Positions 1-10,541 of a DNA stretch of 64,000 bases are shown here, piece after piece. This DNA comes from Rheinheimera sp. MM224 (GTDB lineage: Bacteria > Pseudomonadota > Gammaproteobacteria > Enterobacterales > Alteromonadaceae), in the NCBI RefSeq assembly GCF_947090785.1, contig NZ_OX352320.1, forward strand, positions 124,001-188,000, in the 5' to 3' direction. The position numbers and the translations under genes are program-made. Each line of letters starts with the position of its first letter. The stretch's first letter is position 1. A model generated the notes under the pieces. It was not told where the DNA came from and made no database searches. It saw only the letters and a program-made list of their open reading frames with translations.

Positions 1-1306
1 TGGCATCCACTAACAAACCGCTGACAGCGGAAGTGGCACCTTTGCCTGTCAGAGTGGCTCCACTGGGTAGGCTGATAGTCTTATCGGTAAAAGCACGATC
101 ATGAGTGGCAGCAGCCACAGAGGTCAACCAAGGTGCGTTGCCTGGGCTGCGCACAGTGCTGGCGTCCGGGCCTGAGTTACCTGCCGATGTTGCTACATGC
201 AAACCAAAAGCTCTGGCATTTAAAAAAGCCAAAGCTTGAGTTGAGTTCCATGGATCTTCTACAGGTCCACCGACCGAGTAGTTGATCACTTGTACGCCAT
301 TCATAATGGCATGTTCAAGTGCCTGAATAGCCAAGTCTGGAAAACAGCCGACTAACCCATCGTCGGCCTGACCTGGGAAACAAACCTGGTAGGAAACGAT
401 ATTGGCATGAGGAGCAACACCGCTGACCATAGGGAAGCGGAACTCCGCCTCATCTCCGACTGGGTTAATAGCTGGCACCTGACGCAACTCATTACCTGCC
501 ACAGTAGAGGCAACATGGCTGCCGTGACCGTTAAAGTCATAACCTATCTGAGTACGCTCAGCCAGGTCAGCGTATTTAGGGTCCAACAAAACAGGGTACT
601 GATTAATAATGGCCGGGAAACTAACCACCCCAATCAATTTATCATTGCAGTATTGGGCATACAGCTGGCAGTCGCCCAGATAGTTACCTTCACCTAACGG
701 GTTTTGGTGGTCGTATCCATCAGCGCCAATATCGGCAAAACTCGGGTGATCGGTGTTAATACCAGTATCCAGAATACCCACTATAACGTTTTCACCCTTA
801 GTGGCGGTAACTCCTTGCTCACCTGCCCATACTTTGGCGGCACCAATGTAGTTGGGGCCAGAGTCTGTCATCAGATAATGCATTTGGCGTTTTTCTACTC
901 CAGCTATGCCTGGTTGCTTAGCGAGTAGTTTTGCGGTGTCTGCATCCATCTTCACCACTGCAGCGTTGACGCTGTACTGGTAAGTGGTCACTGTCTGCAG
1001 TGGACGTTTTAGCGCTTTGCTGGCCTGCTGCAACTGAGAGTGTTGTTGACGCTTTAATTGTTGCACATAATTTTTGCTGCCGGCGGATTTGGCGTTGAGC
1101 GTACCTTGAGTGGCTAAGGCTGAATTGGCCAGAGCCGGCGCAGTAAAACGGACAAAATAGACATCATCGGATGCAGCAGACAAGGCTTTCTCTGTCGCTG
1201 CTGTCACTTTGTTAAGTTTATTGGGCAGCGCATCATCACTGACGGTCTGCGCTGCTAATAACGGGCTTATGGCCGCTATTGCTAAATAAAAACTTTTGTA
1301 TTTCAT
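1..1306 (-). CDS. Secreted S8 (subtilisin-like) serine peptidase, C-terminal part beyond the window
   Basis: Exported subtilisin-family protease. Read leftward from the ATG at 1304-1306 (AAAGG lies 7 bases upstream), the frame stays open to the window edge, giving about 435 residues. It starts with a hydrophobic signal peptide (MKYKSFYLAIAAISPLLA), followed by an I9-like propeptide region (about 45-140). The S8 domain then shows the catalytic Asp in GILDTGINTDHPSF near residue 180, the catalytic His in GHGSHVAST near residue 261, and the oxyanion Asn in TSAGNSGP. The catalytic Ser is not visible; in related proteins a PA domain is inserted just after the point where this sequence ends, so the Ser probably lies outside. 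It follows the degenerate S8 gene by 52 bases on the same strand and may be co-transcribed with it. Family is certain; substrate unknown. Confidence 0.9.
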   Translation of the reverse strand, partial: MKYKSFYLAIAAISPLLAAQTVSDDALPNKLNKVTAATEKALSAASDDVYFVRFTAPALANSALATQGTLNAKSAGSKNYVQQLKRQQHSQLQQASKALKRPLQTVTTYQYSVNAAVVKMDADTAKLLAKQPGIAGVEKRQMHYLMTDSGPNYIGAAKVWAGEQGVTATKGENVIVGILDTGINTDHPSFADIGADGYDHQNPLGEGNYLGDCQLYAQYCNDKLIGVVSFPAIINQYPVLLDPKYADLAERTQIGYDFNGHGSHVASTVAGNELRQVPAINPVGDEAEFRFPMVSGVAPHANIVSYQVCFPGQADDGLVGCFPDLAIQALEHAIMNGVQVINYSVGGPVEDPWNSTQALAFLNARAFGLHVATSAGNSGPDASTVRSPGNAPWLTSVAAATHDRAFTDKTISLPSGATLTGKGATSAVSGLLVDA

Positions 1307-1327
1307 AAACTAACCTTTGTTGTTTGT

Positions 1328-1344
1328 GGCTCCCACTGGGAGCC
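1328..1344 (-). other. Hairpin between the two S8 genes
   Basis: A perfect 7-bp stem (GGCTCCC / GGGAGCC) with a 3-base loop lies in the 52-base gap between the two S8 genes. On the transcribed (minus) strand it is not followed by a T-run, so it looks more like an mRNA-stabilising or attenuating hairpin than a full terminator. Function is inferred only. Confidence 0.4.
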
Positions 1345-1358
1345 TTTGTCGGATTCAG

Positions 1359-4300
1359 TTAAGCGGATCGGCGTTGACCTAAGCGCATAGCACCAGCTAT
1401 TGCCATCAGTACTAACCACAAATAATTGATACTGCCGCCAGAGCTTTTCGCCGGAGCTTCAGGTACTGTCAGTTTCAGTTCGGCCGTGGTTTTATGGTCG
1501 CCATCTGCAGCTGTGATAGTAATAGTGCTGCTTTGTGAGACTGTGCCATGTAATAACTTTTGTTCTGCGTTGTACTTTAAGCCTGCGGGTAAAGCGCTCA
1601 GGCTCAACGTCACACTGTCGTTATCTGCATCACTGAACCAGTTTTGCAAAGATACAGACAGCTCCTGATCGGCCGTGAACTGGTAGCTGGTTTGCGCTGT
1701 GCTGGATAACTGCGGGGCGTTGTCGTTGAGGTTTTGTAATTTGATGGTCACTGGTACTGCAGATGAGTTGATATCATCCCCCAAACGAGCCTGTACTTTA
1801 AAGGTCAACTCAGATTGAGTTTCAAAGTCCAAAGTGTCGGCATTGGCCACCAACAATTCGCCTTCAGGAGTTAGTCTGATTGGACTGCCTGGTAACACAT
1901 CCACCATCGCCAGCAAGTGCTTACGATCAGATGCCAGCTCTCCACCCTGAGCAAAATAGCCAAAGCTATCCAACTGAATAAAACCCAGACTGGTGCCTGT
2001 TGCGGTATGTTCTGTCGTCAGGAACTGTTGGCCTGCTCTTGGGGTTGCAATAGAGCTTTTTGCATCACCCAGTTTGATATCAGCCACTAGACTAAAGTTG
2101 GAATCCAAAGCCATCAGCATAAAGCCTTTGCCACAGGTATAGCCAAAGCCGCAGTAACCTTCATTGATGCCAGTAATGGTGGCGGATTCGCCCGGAGCTA
2201 AACTCAGGCGTTCAGTGTAAACACGTTCAGGTTCAGCTACAGGCGCTGGGCTTAACAGTACCCGGTTGGACTGATTATCGGTTTTTTCAATCAGATTACC
2301 AAACCAGTCATATTCATAAGTAATATGAATTGCACCCATGTTGACAGGGTTAAACTGCATGATGGGTTCATAAGCTTCCGGCATGGCGTCACGGTCTGTG
2401 CTGACGATATAACCTAAGTTATGATTTAGATCCTCTGGAGTAATACCCCAAGGCTCCAGCTCTTCCAGGCAATATTCAACCACTACATTGCTGCTATCGC
2501 TGGTAAAACGGACAGGCAATTTAGTAGGTTTATAACGACCGTTTGGATTATTAAAATCGTATTCCATGCTCAGGTCAGTGTAGTAACCCAAAGGTTGACC
2601 TGTGGTGAAATCGATACTGACAAAACCACGTAACACTACGTCTGCATCCGTTCTGTTGGTTAATGCCTGATTGGCCGGCAGAGTGGCATTATTGGCTGTA
2701 AAGTCGTGTTTTAAAATTTCCCATGCCACTAAATCGCCACCACGCTCGACATAACTGCCGATTGCCAGCTCTTTAGGTTGGAAAAAGCTGGTGGCTATAG
2801 AGAACTTCTGACCACTGCTGCAACTGGCTTCGGGAAACACGCCGTTACCTACAGCTTTAATTACAGCCCCCTCAGATTCCTGCAGATGCACAGGCATAGC
2901 TGTTCGTTGTCTTAAGGTCGGGTAAACCGCATATTCGACAGTTTTATCCGAGGTATTTTTAAAGTCCTGAGCTAATGCTTTATAAGTGTCAAAGTACTTA
3001 GCAGCTATAGTGGAGCGATGCCCATCTAACGACAGATATTCTGTAAAACTTGTATAGTTTTTTTGAATGTCGGCTTTAGTTCTGGCTCGAACCTGCCACG
3101 CCAATTGACTGGTCGGCTGGCCTTCACTAGTCAATTGAATATAACCATCCAGTTCAGTTTCACGCCATTTTTCAGCACTGTAATCTTCGCTCGTCAGCAT
3201 AGGCCAGTTGGCCAGTAAAGCAGAGTTGATCGTTAAGCTGACAGGAACTAAGGTGGAGCGGCCTGCTTCTATAGTGATAGTGGCAGCATGTTGCCAGCTT
3301 AAAGCTTTATGGCGTTCCGGCTGGTTGGCATTGATTGCAATTTTGTAGGTCAAAGCCTTGTCGGTTAAATTACGCAGATAAATATGCCGTGTCAAAGTGG
3401 TGCTTTGATGAGCTGGCACTTCCTGTAAACCAAAATTAATACCGGTTTGGCTGGTGTCAGCATCCCAGGCTAATAAAGGGCTTTGTTGTGCTGCTGCTAC
3501 ATCTACCACACCATGGCCAATCCAGCTGACTTCAGCCTGAGCCGCGCCGTCTGGTGTCATCACTGTTGAGTTTGCTGTGGTGCTGATCAGCGATTTCAGC
3601 TCCACACTGCTTAACTTAGGGTGCTTGCCTTTTAGTATGGCTCCGGTCGCAGCCGCATGAGCCGCAGCATAAATAGAACCTTGATCTGTTGCAGTGGCCT
3701 CACCTGCACCTACGGCTGCGCCTGTAATATCTTTGGCTGTTGCTATGACGTCAGGTTTGAGTAGTTCCAACTCGCCACGCACAGGGCCGTGTGGTGAGTT
3801 GATATCAATTTTTATTATGTCGCCATCGTTATAAGAAGAGCCTACAGCTAAAGCTGCCGGTGCTGTTGCCTGATAAGGAGTGGCAAAGCGATTCGATGAT
3901 TCAAATTCACCCTGAGCGACGACCACTAAAGAGCCGGTGCTGGCGGCACGCTGAATAGCCGCGGGGTAGAGAGAAAGCTGGTCGCCGCTAAAGTCTTTCT
4001 GACTATATACGCCATGGCCATAAAACTGAAAATCCAGCAAAATTACATCGGCTTTATCAGATAAATCGCCATCACCATTTGGATCTAAAGCCCATTCTAG
4101 TGCCCGTGTGAGGATCGCATGGTTAGGCCCTGCCAGATAAGCAATCTCGCCATCTTCTGCCATAATGTTGTACATTTTTCCTGCACGAATTTCTGCGGCA
4201 GGCGCTAGCTGGTGGATATAGGAGGCGAGCAAAGTGCCACGGCCTGTCGGATAACGGCCTTGCCCCGGAACTTCATACACCAGATCCGATTCGATAGGGT

Positions 4301-4994
4301 TATCGTCATAACCAAAGCTGAAATCCGGATGGTCAGAAATAAAGTCCCGGCCTGAGGTCACCACTGCGGTTGGGAAGCCTTTGTATGGAGCCCCCGCATT
4401 TTTAATGGCTTGCTGATAAGCTTCGGCTGTGCCGGCGCCCCCTAATAACTTGTGAGTGTAATCCACGCCTGTGGATAACACGGCGATGGTGACCCCTTTG
4501 CCACCATCCTCGCCTGCTAACGCGGCCGGCAGTTCTGCGGATGCAGCAAATTTATGCAGCTGTTGTGGAACAGGTTGCGTGCTAAGCAACTGAGCATTCA
4601 ACGCTGGGTCAAGTTTGCTGACTTTTTTTACAGCGGCAAAATCAGCAAGCTGCGCTGCCTGCTGTTCAGACAACTCAACAGAGACCTGATTACCAAACAG
4701 CACACTTTGTGCCAGCACTTTGACTTGGCCAAACTGGTTTTTCATCTGGTCGATAAATTGTGTCTGTTGTTTTTTGATGGCCTGATGTTGAGCTTTATCT
4801 ACCTGGCCTTGCTGTAAAGCGCTGTCGAGTTTCAGTTCAATGGTATAAACAGCGATAGCATCTGTGGCTGTAGTCGTGGTTGCAAAAGGCTTATGTTCTG
4901 ACTGAGCCGGCAGATGAGCCGTCGCCGCCAAAGCAGGAGTTGACGACAGCGCCGCCAGTATAGCCCCCGCCAGACTGTGAATAGTTCTTGGCAT
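1359..4994 (-). CDS. Degenerate S8 subtilisin-like protein (predicted pseudo-protease) with GlyGly-CTERM-like tail
   Basis: A 1211-residue exported protein with the architecture of a large S8 protease: signal peptide (1-23, cut near ALA), I9 propeptide (about 47-130), S8 domain (about 165-510), Fn3-like regions, a cadherin/Ig-like module near the C-terminus (LNDNAPQLSS) and a final SSGG, hydrophobic stretch and RR, which resembles the GlyGly-CTERM sorting signal. By motif alignment every catalytic position is replaced: Asp by Ser174 (AVLSTGVDYTH), His by Arg252 (GRGTLLAS), oxyanion Asn by Glu363 (VVVAQGEFES) and Ser by Ile441 (QGSIYAAAHAA). The surrounding fold motifs, including KPDVIA, are kept and the frame is intact, so this reads as a maintained non-enzymatic homologue, not a decaying gene. 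GAGAGGA precedes the ATG at 4994. It may act as a binding, inhibitory or chaperone-like partner of the neighbouring active enzyme (inference). Confidence 0.88.
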   Translation of the reverse strand: MPRTIHSLAGAILAALSSTPALAATAHLPAQSEHKPFATTTTATDAIAVYTIELKLDSALQQGQVDKAQHQAIKKQQTQFIDQMKNQFGQVKVLAQSVLFGNQVSVELSEQQAAQLADFAAVKKVSKLDPALNAQLLSTQPVPQQLHKFAASAELPAALAGEDGGKGVTIAVLSTGVDYTHKLLGGAGTAEAYQQAIKNAGAPYKGFPTAVVTSGRDFISDHPDFSFGYDDNPIESDLVYEVPGQGRYPTGRGTLLASYIHQLAPAAEIRAGKMYNIMAEDGEIAYLAGPNHAILTRALEWALDPNGDGDLSDKADVILLDFQFYGHGVYSQKDFSGDQLSLYPAAIQRAASTGSLVVVAQGEFESSNRFATPYQATAPAALAVGSSYNDGDIIKIDINSPHGPVRGELELLKPDVIATAKDITGAAVGAGEATATDQGSIYAAAHAAATGAILKGKHPKLSSVELKSLISTTANSTVMTPDGAAQAEVSWIGHGVVDVAAAQQSPLLAWDADTSQTGINFGLQEVPAHQSTTLTRHIYLRNLTDKALTYKIAINANQPERHKALSWQHAATITIEAGRSTLVPVSLTINSALLANWPMLTSEDYSAEKWRETELDGYIQLTSEGQPTSQLAWQVRARTKADIQKNYTSFTEYLSLDGHRSTIAAKYFDTYKALAQDFKNTSDKTVEYAVYPTLRQRTAMPVHLQESEGAVIKAVGNGVFPEASCSSGQKFSIATSFFQPKELAIGSYVERGGDLVAWEILKHDFTANNATLPANQALTNRTDADVVLRGFVSIDFTTGQPLGYYTDLSMEYDFNNPNGRYKPTKLPVRFTSDSSNVVVEYCLEELEPWGITPEDLNHNLGYIVSTDRDAMPEAYEPIMQFNPVNMGAIHITYEYDWFGNLIEKTDNQSNRVLLSPAPVAEPERVYTERLSLAPGESATITGINEGYCGFGYTCGKGFMLMALDSNFSLVADIKLGDAKSSIATPRAGQQFLTTEHTATGTSLGFIQLDSFGYFAQGGELASDRKHLLAMVDVLPGSPIRLTPEGELLVANADTLDFETQSELTFKVQARLGDDINSSAVPVTIKLQNLNDNAPQLSSTAQTSYQFTADQELSVSLQNWFSDADNDSVTLSLSALPAGLKYNAEQKLLHGTVSQSSTITITAADGDHKTTAELKLTVPEAPAKSSGGSINYLWLVLMAIAGAMRLGQRRSA

Positions 4995-5362
4995 GGAATC
5001 CTCTCTGAATTGTTACACCTGGAATTAGGGTTTTTTAGTTATTTTTATGTCTTTTATGGGCAACCTGATGTGACCGGAAAATGACAGTTTGACGCTAACA
5101 AAACTGCAGTTCATGGCTCAATAGAGGTATTCTCAGTTTTCTGTCGAATATATATCTTTTAATTATCTATTCTTTATTTATCAATTGGTTAGTTATTCCA
5201 TTTTGTGGCTATGCCAACACTTATTAACGGCATAAAACATTGGGTTACAGACATTAACAATATGGCGGGTTGGGCGGATTGACACTATGTCCGGCGCTGT
5301 TATACAAGTGCAGAAACCTATTAAAAAATAGTATTAAGTTTGCGCCTTTATGACAGGATTTT
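4995..5362. other. Divergent intergenic region between the S8 gene and the membrane regulator
   Basis: AT-rich 368-base spacer that must hold promoters for both divergent genes. On the plus strand a good sigma-70 match is seen at 5279-5306 (listed separately). No RNA gene or convincing open frame was found. Binding sites of the adjacent wHTH regulator would be expected here, but no clear inverted repeat could be singled out by eye. Confidence 0.5.
5279..5306 (+). promoter_or_regulatory. Probable sigma-70 promoter for the wHTH/propeller regulator
   Basis: A perfect -35 hexamer TTGACA (5279-5284) and a -10 TATACA (5301-5306) are separated by 16 bases. The predicted start of transcription would be about 50 bases before the ATG at 5363. 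Confidence 0.55.
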
Positions 5363-7447
5363 ATGTTGCTCGATTTACCTGATGTAGTGCTTGGAACTTG
5401 TCTAATCCAACACGATAACCACAAAATTTCCGGACCACTTACCGAAGTGCAACTGCCCGCCCGGGTGTTTGAAGTATTGCAGTATTTAATTCAGCATCAG
5501 GACAGGGCTGTTAGTCGGCAAGAGCTTATTCAGCAGATATGGTCAGGCAATGATGCTGTAGGGCAGAAAGGCCTGACCAATGCGATATGGCAGTTACGTA
5601 AAGCTTTTGAGCAGGCTGGGGCAGAGCAGGAGTTGATACTGACCATTGCCAAAACCGGTTATGAGTTGGCACTAAAGCCACAGTATGCCAGCCCTGAGTA
5701 CCTTATAAGCCAGATTAAAAGTGTAGCCTCTCCCAGGCGATGGATTTGGTGGCTGCTCGGTTTAAGTATGGTAGTGGTTATAGTGATCTTGTGGTTCAAC
5801 CGACAGCAACCAGCTCAGATTGAGACTGCACTAAAACCTGATATCCGGCCACGCCAGCTCACCTCTATGCTGGGAGTGGAGGAGATGCCAAGTTTTAGTC
5901 GTGATGGCCGTTATATGGCCTTTATGGCGGATATTTCTGGCCAGGCTCCTGGCATCTTTCGGCTGGATTTACAACAGATGAACAAAGCAGCTGAACCTTT
6001 AACACCAGAAAATCAGTATGCAACAGCGCCATCTTGGTCGCCTGATCAACAGCAATTGGCTTATCTTGCTGTAGAGGGCAACGACTGTCAGGTGCAGCTG
6101 CTGGATTTAAACTCGAAGCAAACAGAAACCTTAGCCAATTGTTTTCATCAGAATTTGCAAAACACCTTGTCCTGGTCTGCCAGCAGCAACATGTTGGCCT
6201 TTGCTGCGGTCAATGAACTGGGGGGCGTCAGTATTCAGGGACGGGATATGAGTACTGGTCGCATGGAGCGATTATCATCCCCCCGTGCTGATACACAAGA
6301 TTATCCACTGGCTTTCGCCAATCACAGTGCACAGCTTGCTTATGTTCGTCAGACCAAACATCTGGGCATGATTTATCTTCGCCAAAGCGATGGTAGCAGT
6401 AGAGCCTTAACTAAAGATCCTTTGTATATCTATTCTCTGGCCTGGAGTCCGGATGACAGATTTTTGTATTTCAATAGTGTCTGGCAAGGTGAATTGTCGA
6501 TTTTACAAATCTCAGTACAAACAGGGCAAATAACACCGCTGTCTTATGTCAAAGCGCCTGGGCGTATTGCCGTAAGGCTAGGGCCACAACCTGAGCTGGT
6601 GTATACCCAATACAATAGTGAAGAGCAGCTTTACCGGATTAGGGTTGGGCAAGAACCTGTATTAATGCCCAAAACTTTAGGGCGTGAACTCTACCCTGAA
6701 TACACAGCCGCTTCAGACCAGCTGTTGTTTATGTCCAGCCGTAGCGGTCGTTTTGATTTATGGCATTCTGATCTGGCACAAACCAAAGTGCAGCGGGTAC
6801 ATACCACTGAAGAAGGACTAGTGGATATTGCCAGTCTGGCTCCGGATGGAGAGCATTTTGTAGTGCCTGCGCGTCGCAGTGAAAAAGAAGTCCTCCAACT
6901 TTACCTCGGCACCTTGTCAGGTTCAGACTTTAAGCCAGCCAGCGAAAAGCCTTTTGAAAGCCAGCATGCCAGTTGGAGCAGAGACAGTCGTAGTTTATAT
7001 TTCAGCTCAAATATCAGTGGTGATTGGCAGATTTGGCGTCTGGATTTGCAATCAGGCATTTCGCAGCAACATACAGTTAAAGGTGGCATTTTTGCCCGTG
7101 AAGCACCGGATGGCCGATTGTTGTATGTGAAGGCTTTAACGGGCGGTATTTGGCTTCAGGATCAAAAAGGTGGCGAACAACTGCTGGTGCCACAGTTGGC
7201 TGAAGTGGATTGGGGTAATTGGTTGGTGGATGAAAAAGGTATTTATTATCTGCAACGTTTGCCTGAAGCGGACTTGTGGATGTTTAAAGCCTGGGGGCAA
7301 AGTACCAGCGTAGAGTTATTCCGAGTCCCTGGGCGCAGTATTAAAACCAGCCGCTCGGTAACAGCTGTAAGTGAGAGGGAATTTGTAGTGTCTATGTATG
7401 GCCGCAGAGAAGCAAACTTGATGGCTGTGCCATTGATTGCTCAGTAA
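5363..7447 (+). CDS. CadC/ToxR-like membrane transcription regulator with C-terminal TolB-type propeller
   Basis: A 694-residue one-component regulator. The N-terminal ~105 residues are an OmpR/PhoB-type winged helix (ARVFEVLQYL, VSRQELIQQIW, LTNAIWQLRKAF, and the wing near TIAKTGYEL). A single membrane helix follows at 127-146 (WIWWLLGLSMVVVIVILW). The remainder (about 160-690) is a series of PD40/TolB-like blades (repeated W(S)PD / SRDG motifs such as FSRDGRYMAFM, WSPDQQQLAYL, WSRDSRSLYFSS) that would sit in the periplasm. Such proteins bind DNA from the membrane and sense through the outer domain. AGGA lies 5 bases before the ATG. It is divergent from the S8 pair, so regulation of those proteases is a reasonable guess. 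Confidence 0.85.
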   Translation: MLLDLPDVVLGTCLIQHDNHKISGPLTEVQLPARVFEVLQYLIQHQDRAVSRQELIQQIWSGNDAVGQKGLTNAIWQLRKAFEQAGAEQELILTIAKTGYELALKPQYASPEYLISQIKSVASPRRWIWWLLGLSMVVVIVILWFNRQQPAQIETALKPDIRPRQLTSMLGVEEMPSFSRDGRYMAFMADISGQAPGIFRLDLQQMNKAAEPLTPENQYATAPSWSPDQQQLAYLAVEGNDCQVQLLDLNSKQTETLANCFHQNLQNTLSWSASSNMLAFAAVNELGGVSIQGRDMSTGRMERLSSPRADTQDYPLAFANHSAQLAYVRQTKHLGMIYLRQSDGSSRALTKDPLYIYSLAWSPDDRFLYFNSVWQGELSILQISVQTGQITPLSYVKAPGRIAVRLGPQPELVYTQYNSEEQLYRIRVGQEPVLMPKTLGRELYPEYTAASDQLLFMSSRSGRFDLWHSDLAQTKVQRVHTTEEGLVDIASLAPDGEHFVVPARRSEKEVLQLYLGTLSGSDFKPASEKPFESQHASWSRDSRSLYFSSNISGDWQIWRLDLQSGISQQHTVKGGIFAREAPDGRLLYVKALTGGIWLQDQKGGEQLLVPQLAEVDWGNWLVDEKGIYYLQRLPEADLWMFKAWGQSTSVELFRVPGRSIKTSRSVTAVSEREFVVSMYGRREANLMAVPLIAQ

Positions 7448-7450
7448 ATG

Positions 7451-7486
7451 AATCGGGTCAGAATGAACTGACCCGATTTTATTTTA
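7451..7486. terminator. Bidirectional rho-independent terminator
   Basis: A 10-bp perfect stem (AATCGGGTCA / TGACCCGATT, 7451-7460 and 7469-7478) with an 8-base loop and a T-rich tail lies between the convergent regulator gene and hemB. A-rich sequence on the left side also allows function on the minus strand. Confidence 0.8.
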
Positions 7487-7487
7487 A

Positions 7488-9246
<1,759 letters not shown>

Positions 9247-9250
<4 letters not shown>

Positions 9251-10047
9251 AAATAGTGCTCATCTGCTGTGATCTGAAACAGGGTCAGGCTGTTTCTCCT
9301 GCTATGTAAAGCGATGTTATCAAGGCTATGGCCTGTGATATGAGCAAACTGCGCCGCAACTGCCGGCAAATAGGCTGGTTCGTTCCGGCTTGATTTAGGT
9401 TTAGGGGCAATAGTTTTAGGCAATAAAAAAGGCGCGTCAGTTTCAAGTATCAATCTGTCTAATGGCAAATAACGGACAGCGTCCATTAAACTCTGCCCGC
9501 GTTTTGTGTCACATAACCAGCCGGTTATACCAATATAAAGGCCTAAATCCAGATAGGTTTTTAATTGGGAGCTGTCACCCGTAAAGCAGTGCGCTATGCC
9601 ACTTAAGCCCGGGTGATTTTTTAACAAACTGATTTGGATTGGAAAGGCATCACGTTCGTGCAGATAAACAGCTTTGTTGAGTCGTGTTGCTACAGCTAAT
9701 TGAGCCTCAAAAACTTCGATTTGTTGTTCTGGAGTTGAAAAGTTTCTGTTGAAATCCAGACCACATTCACCTACAGCGACAACGTGCGGGTCCTGCAACA
9801 GGCTTTCCAGGTCGGCTACCCATCCGGCGGATACTCCGGCAGCCTGATGAGGGTGCACACCTGCAGTGCAATACAGGGATGGAACATTCGAACAATACTG
9901 GATATTCAACTGACTTTCGGCCAGATCGCTGCTAATTAGCAGCATTTCCTTGATATGGACATCTCTGGCTTGCCGCACAACATCGTCGCGATCGCTGTTA
10001 AAGCGATCGCTGAATAAATTGATGCCAGCATCAAACCATAGCGGCAT
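9247..10047 (-). CDS. tatD: TatD-type metal-dependent hydrolase/DNase
   Basis: Member of the TatD amidohydrolase-fold family, linked to 3'-5' exonuclease activity and often encoded with tatABC though not needed for export. The N-terminus reads FDAGINLFSDRF, matching the TatD branch (which lacks the HxH of its paralogues), and other family motifs are clear: TAGVHPH, GECGLDFNRNFS, IAHCFTGD, ILETDAPFLLP and the RNEPAYLP segment. The ATG at 10045-10047 lies one base after the upstream stop (TAATATG); an in-frame GTG four codons earlier (10057-10059) is an alternative, and neither has a strong ribosome site, which suggests re-initiation. Length (266) is normal. Confidence 0.9.
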
Positions 10048-10048
10048 A

Positions 10049-10540
10049 TTACTTTTCACGTAATACTCTGGTCTTGCGGTTTGTGCCTTCTTTATTCATA
10101 AAGAAAGAGCCTAACAAACCACGCTCGATGATATAAGTGCTGCCTGGTGTGGCGGTGAAGATATCTTTTGAAGTCTGGCGCCAAACCTGGCCATTATCAA
10201 AAGTGAAAATCATCATGCCCTGGCGGTTGGTTTCAACACTTTGTAACACCAACTCCAGGTTTTTAATCTCAACTTCTTCTTTAGCCGCTTCAGCTTTACG
10301 TTCCAGACCAAATTCTTCTTTAGTTGGCGCGACAGGGGCAACATTCACAGTCTGAACAGTGTTTTCGCTGCCGGAAGTGCTTTTCACATAAGCGCTAGCT
10401 GCTGCTGTGTTCATTTTGTCATAGCAAACTAACCTTTGCAGGTCATTGCCTATGCTACGGCACTGCTCCAGCTGTTGGGATAAATCTGCCGCATACAAAG
10501 CGGGAGCAAACAAAGCCAACATCACAAGCGCTTTTTTCAT
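10049..10540 (-). CDS. Small exported protein, TagO/VasI-like N-terminal motif
   Basis: A 163-residue protein of uncertain function in the tat operon. The ATG at 10538-10540 is chosen over an earlier in-frame ATG (10555) because GAGG lies 9 bases upstream and it falls just past the tatC stop. It begins with a cleavable signal (MKKALVMLALFAPALYAA). The mature N-terminus has C..I..D..RL.CYD spacing (LEQCRSIGNDLQRLVCYDKM), seen in the TagO/VasI group of type VI secretion accessory proteins, but no T6SS genes are near, so the resemblance is only a motif hint. A charged stretch (KEEFGLERKAEAAKEEVE) and a beta-rich end with VWRQTS follow. Confidence 0.75.
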   Translation of the reverse strand: MKKALVMLALFAPALYAADLSQQLEQCRSIGNDLQRLVCYDKMNTAAASAYVKSTSGSENTVQTVNVAPVAPTKEEFGLERKAEAAKEEVEIKNLELVLQSVETNRQGMMIFTFDNGQVWRQTSKDIFTATPGSTYIIERGLLGSFFMNKEGTNRKTRVLREK

Positions 10541-10541
10541 T

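Noticed and set aside
407-928. Two plus-strand open frames (407-697 and 704-928)
   Set aside because: They lie antisense to the partial S8 peptidase, whose frame and catalytic motifs explain the region; no ribosome sites or family-like sequence.
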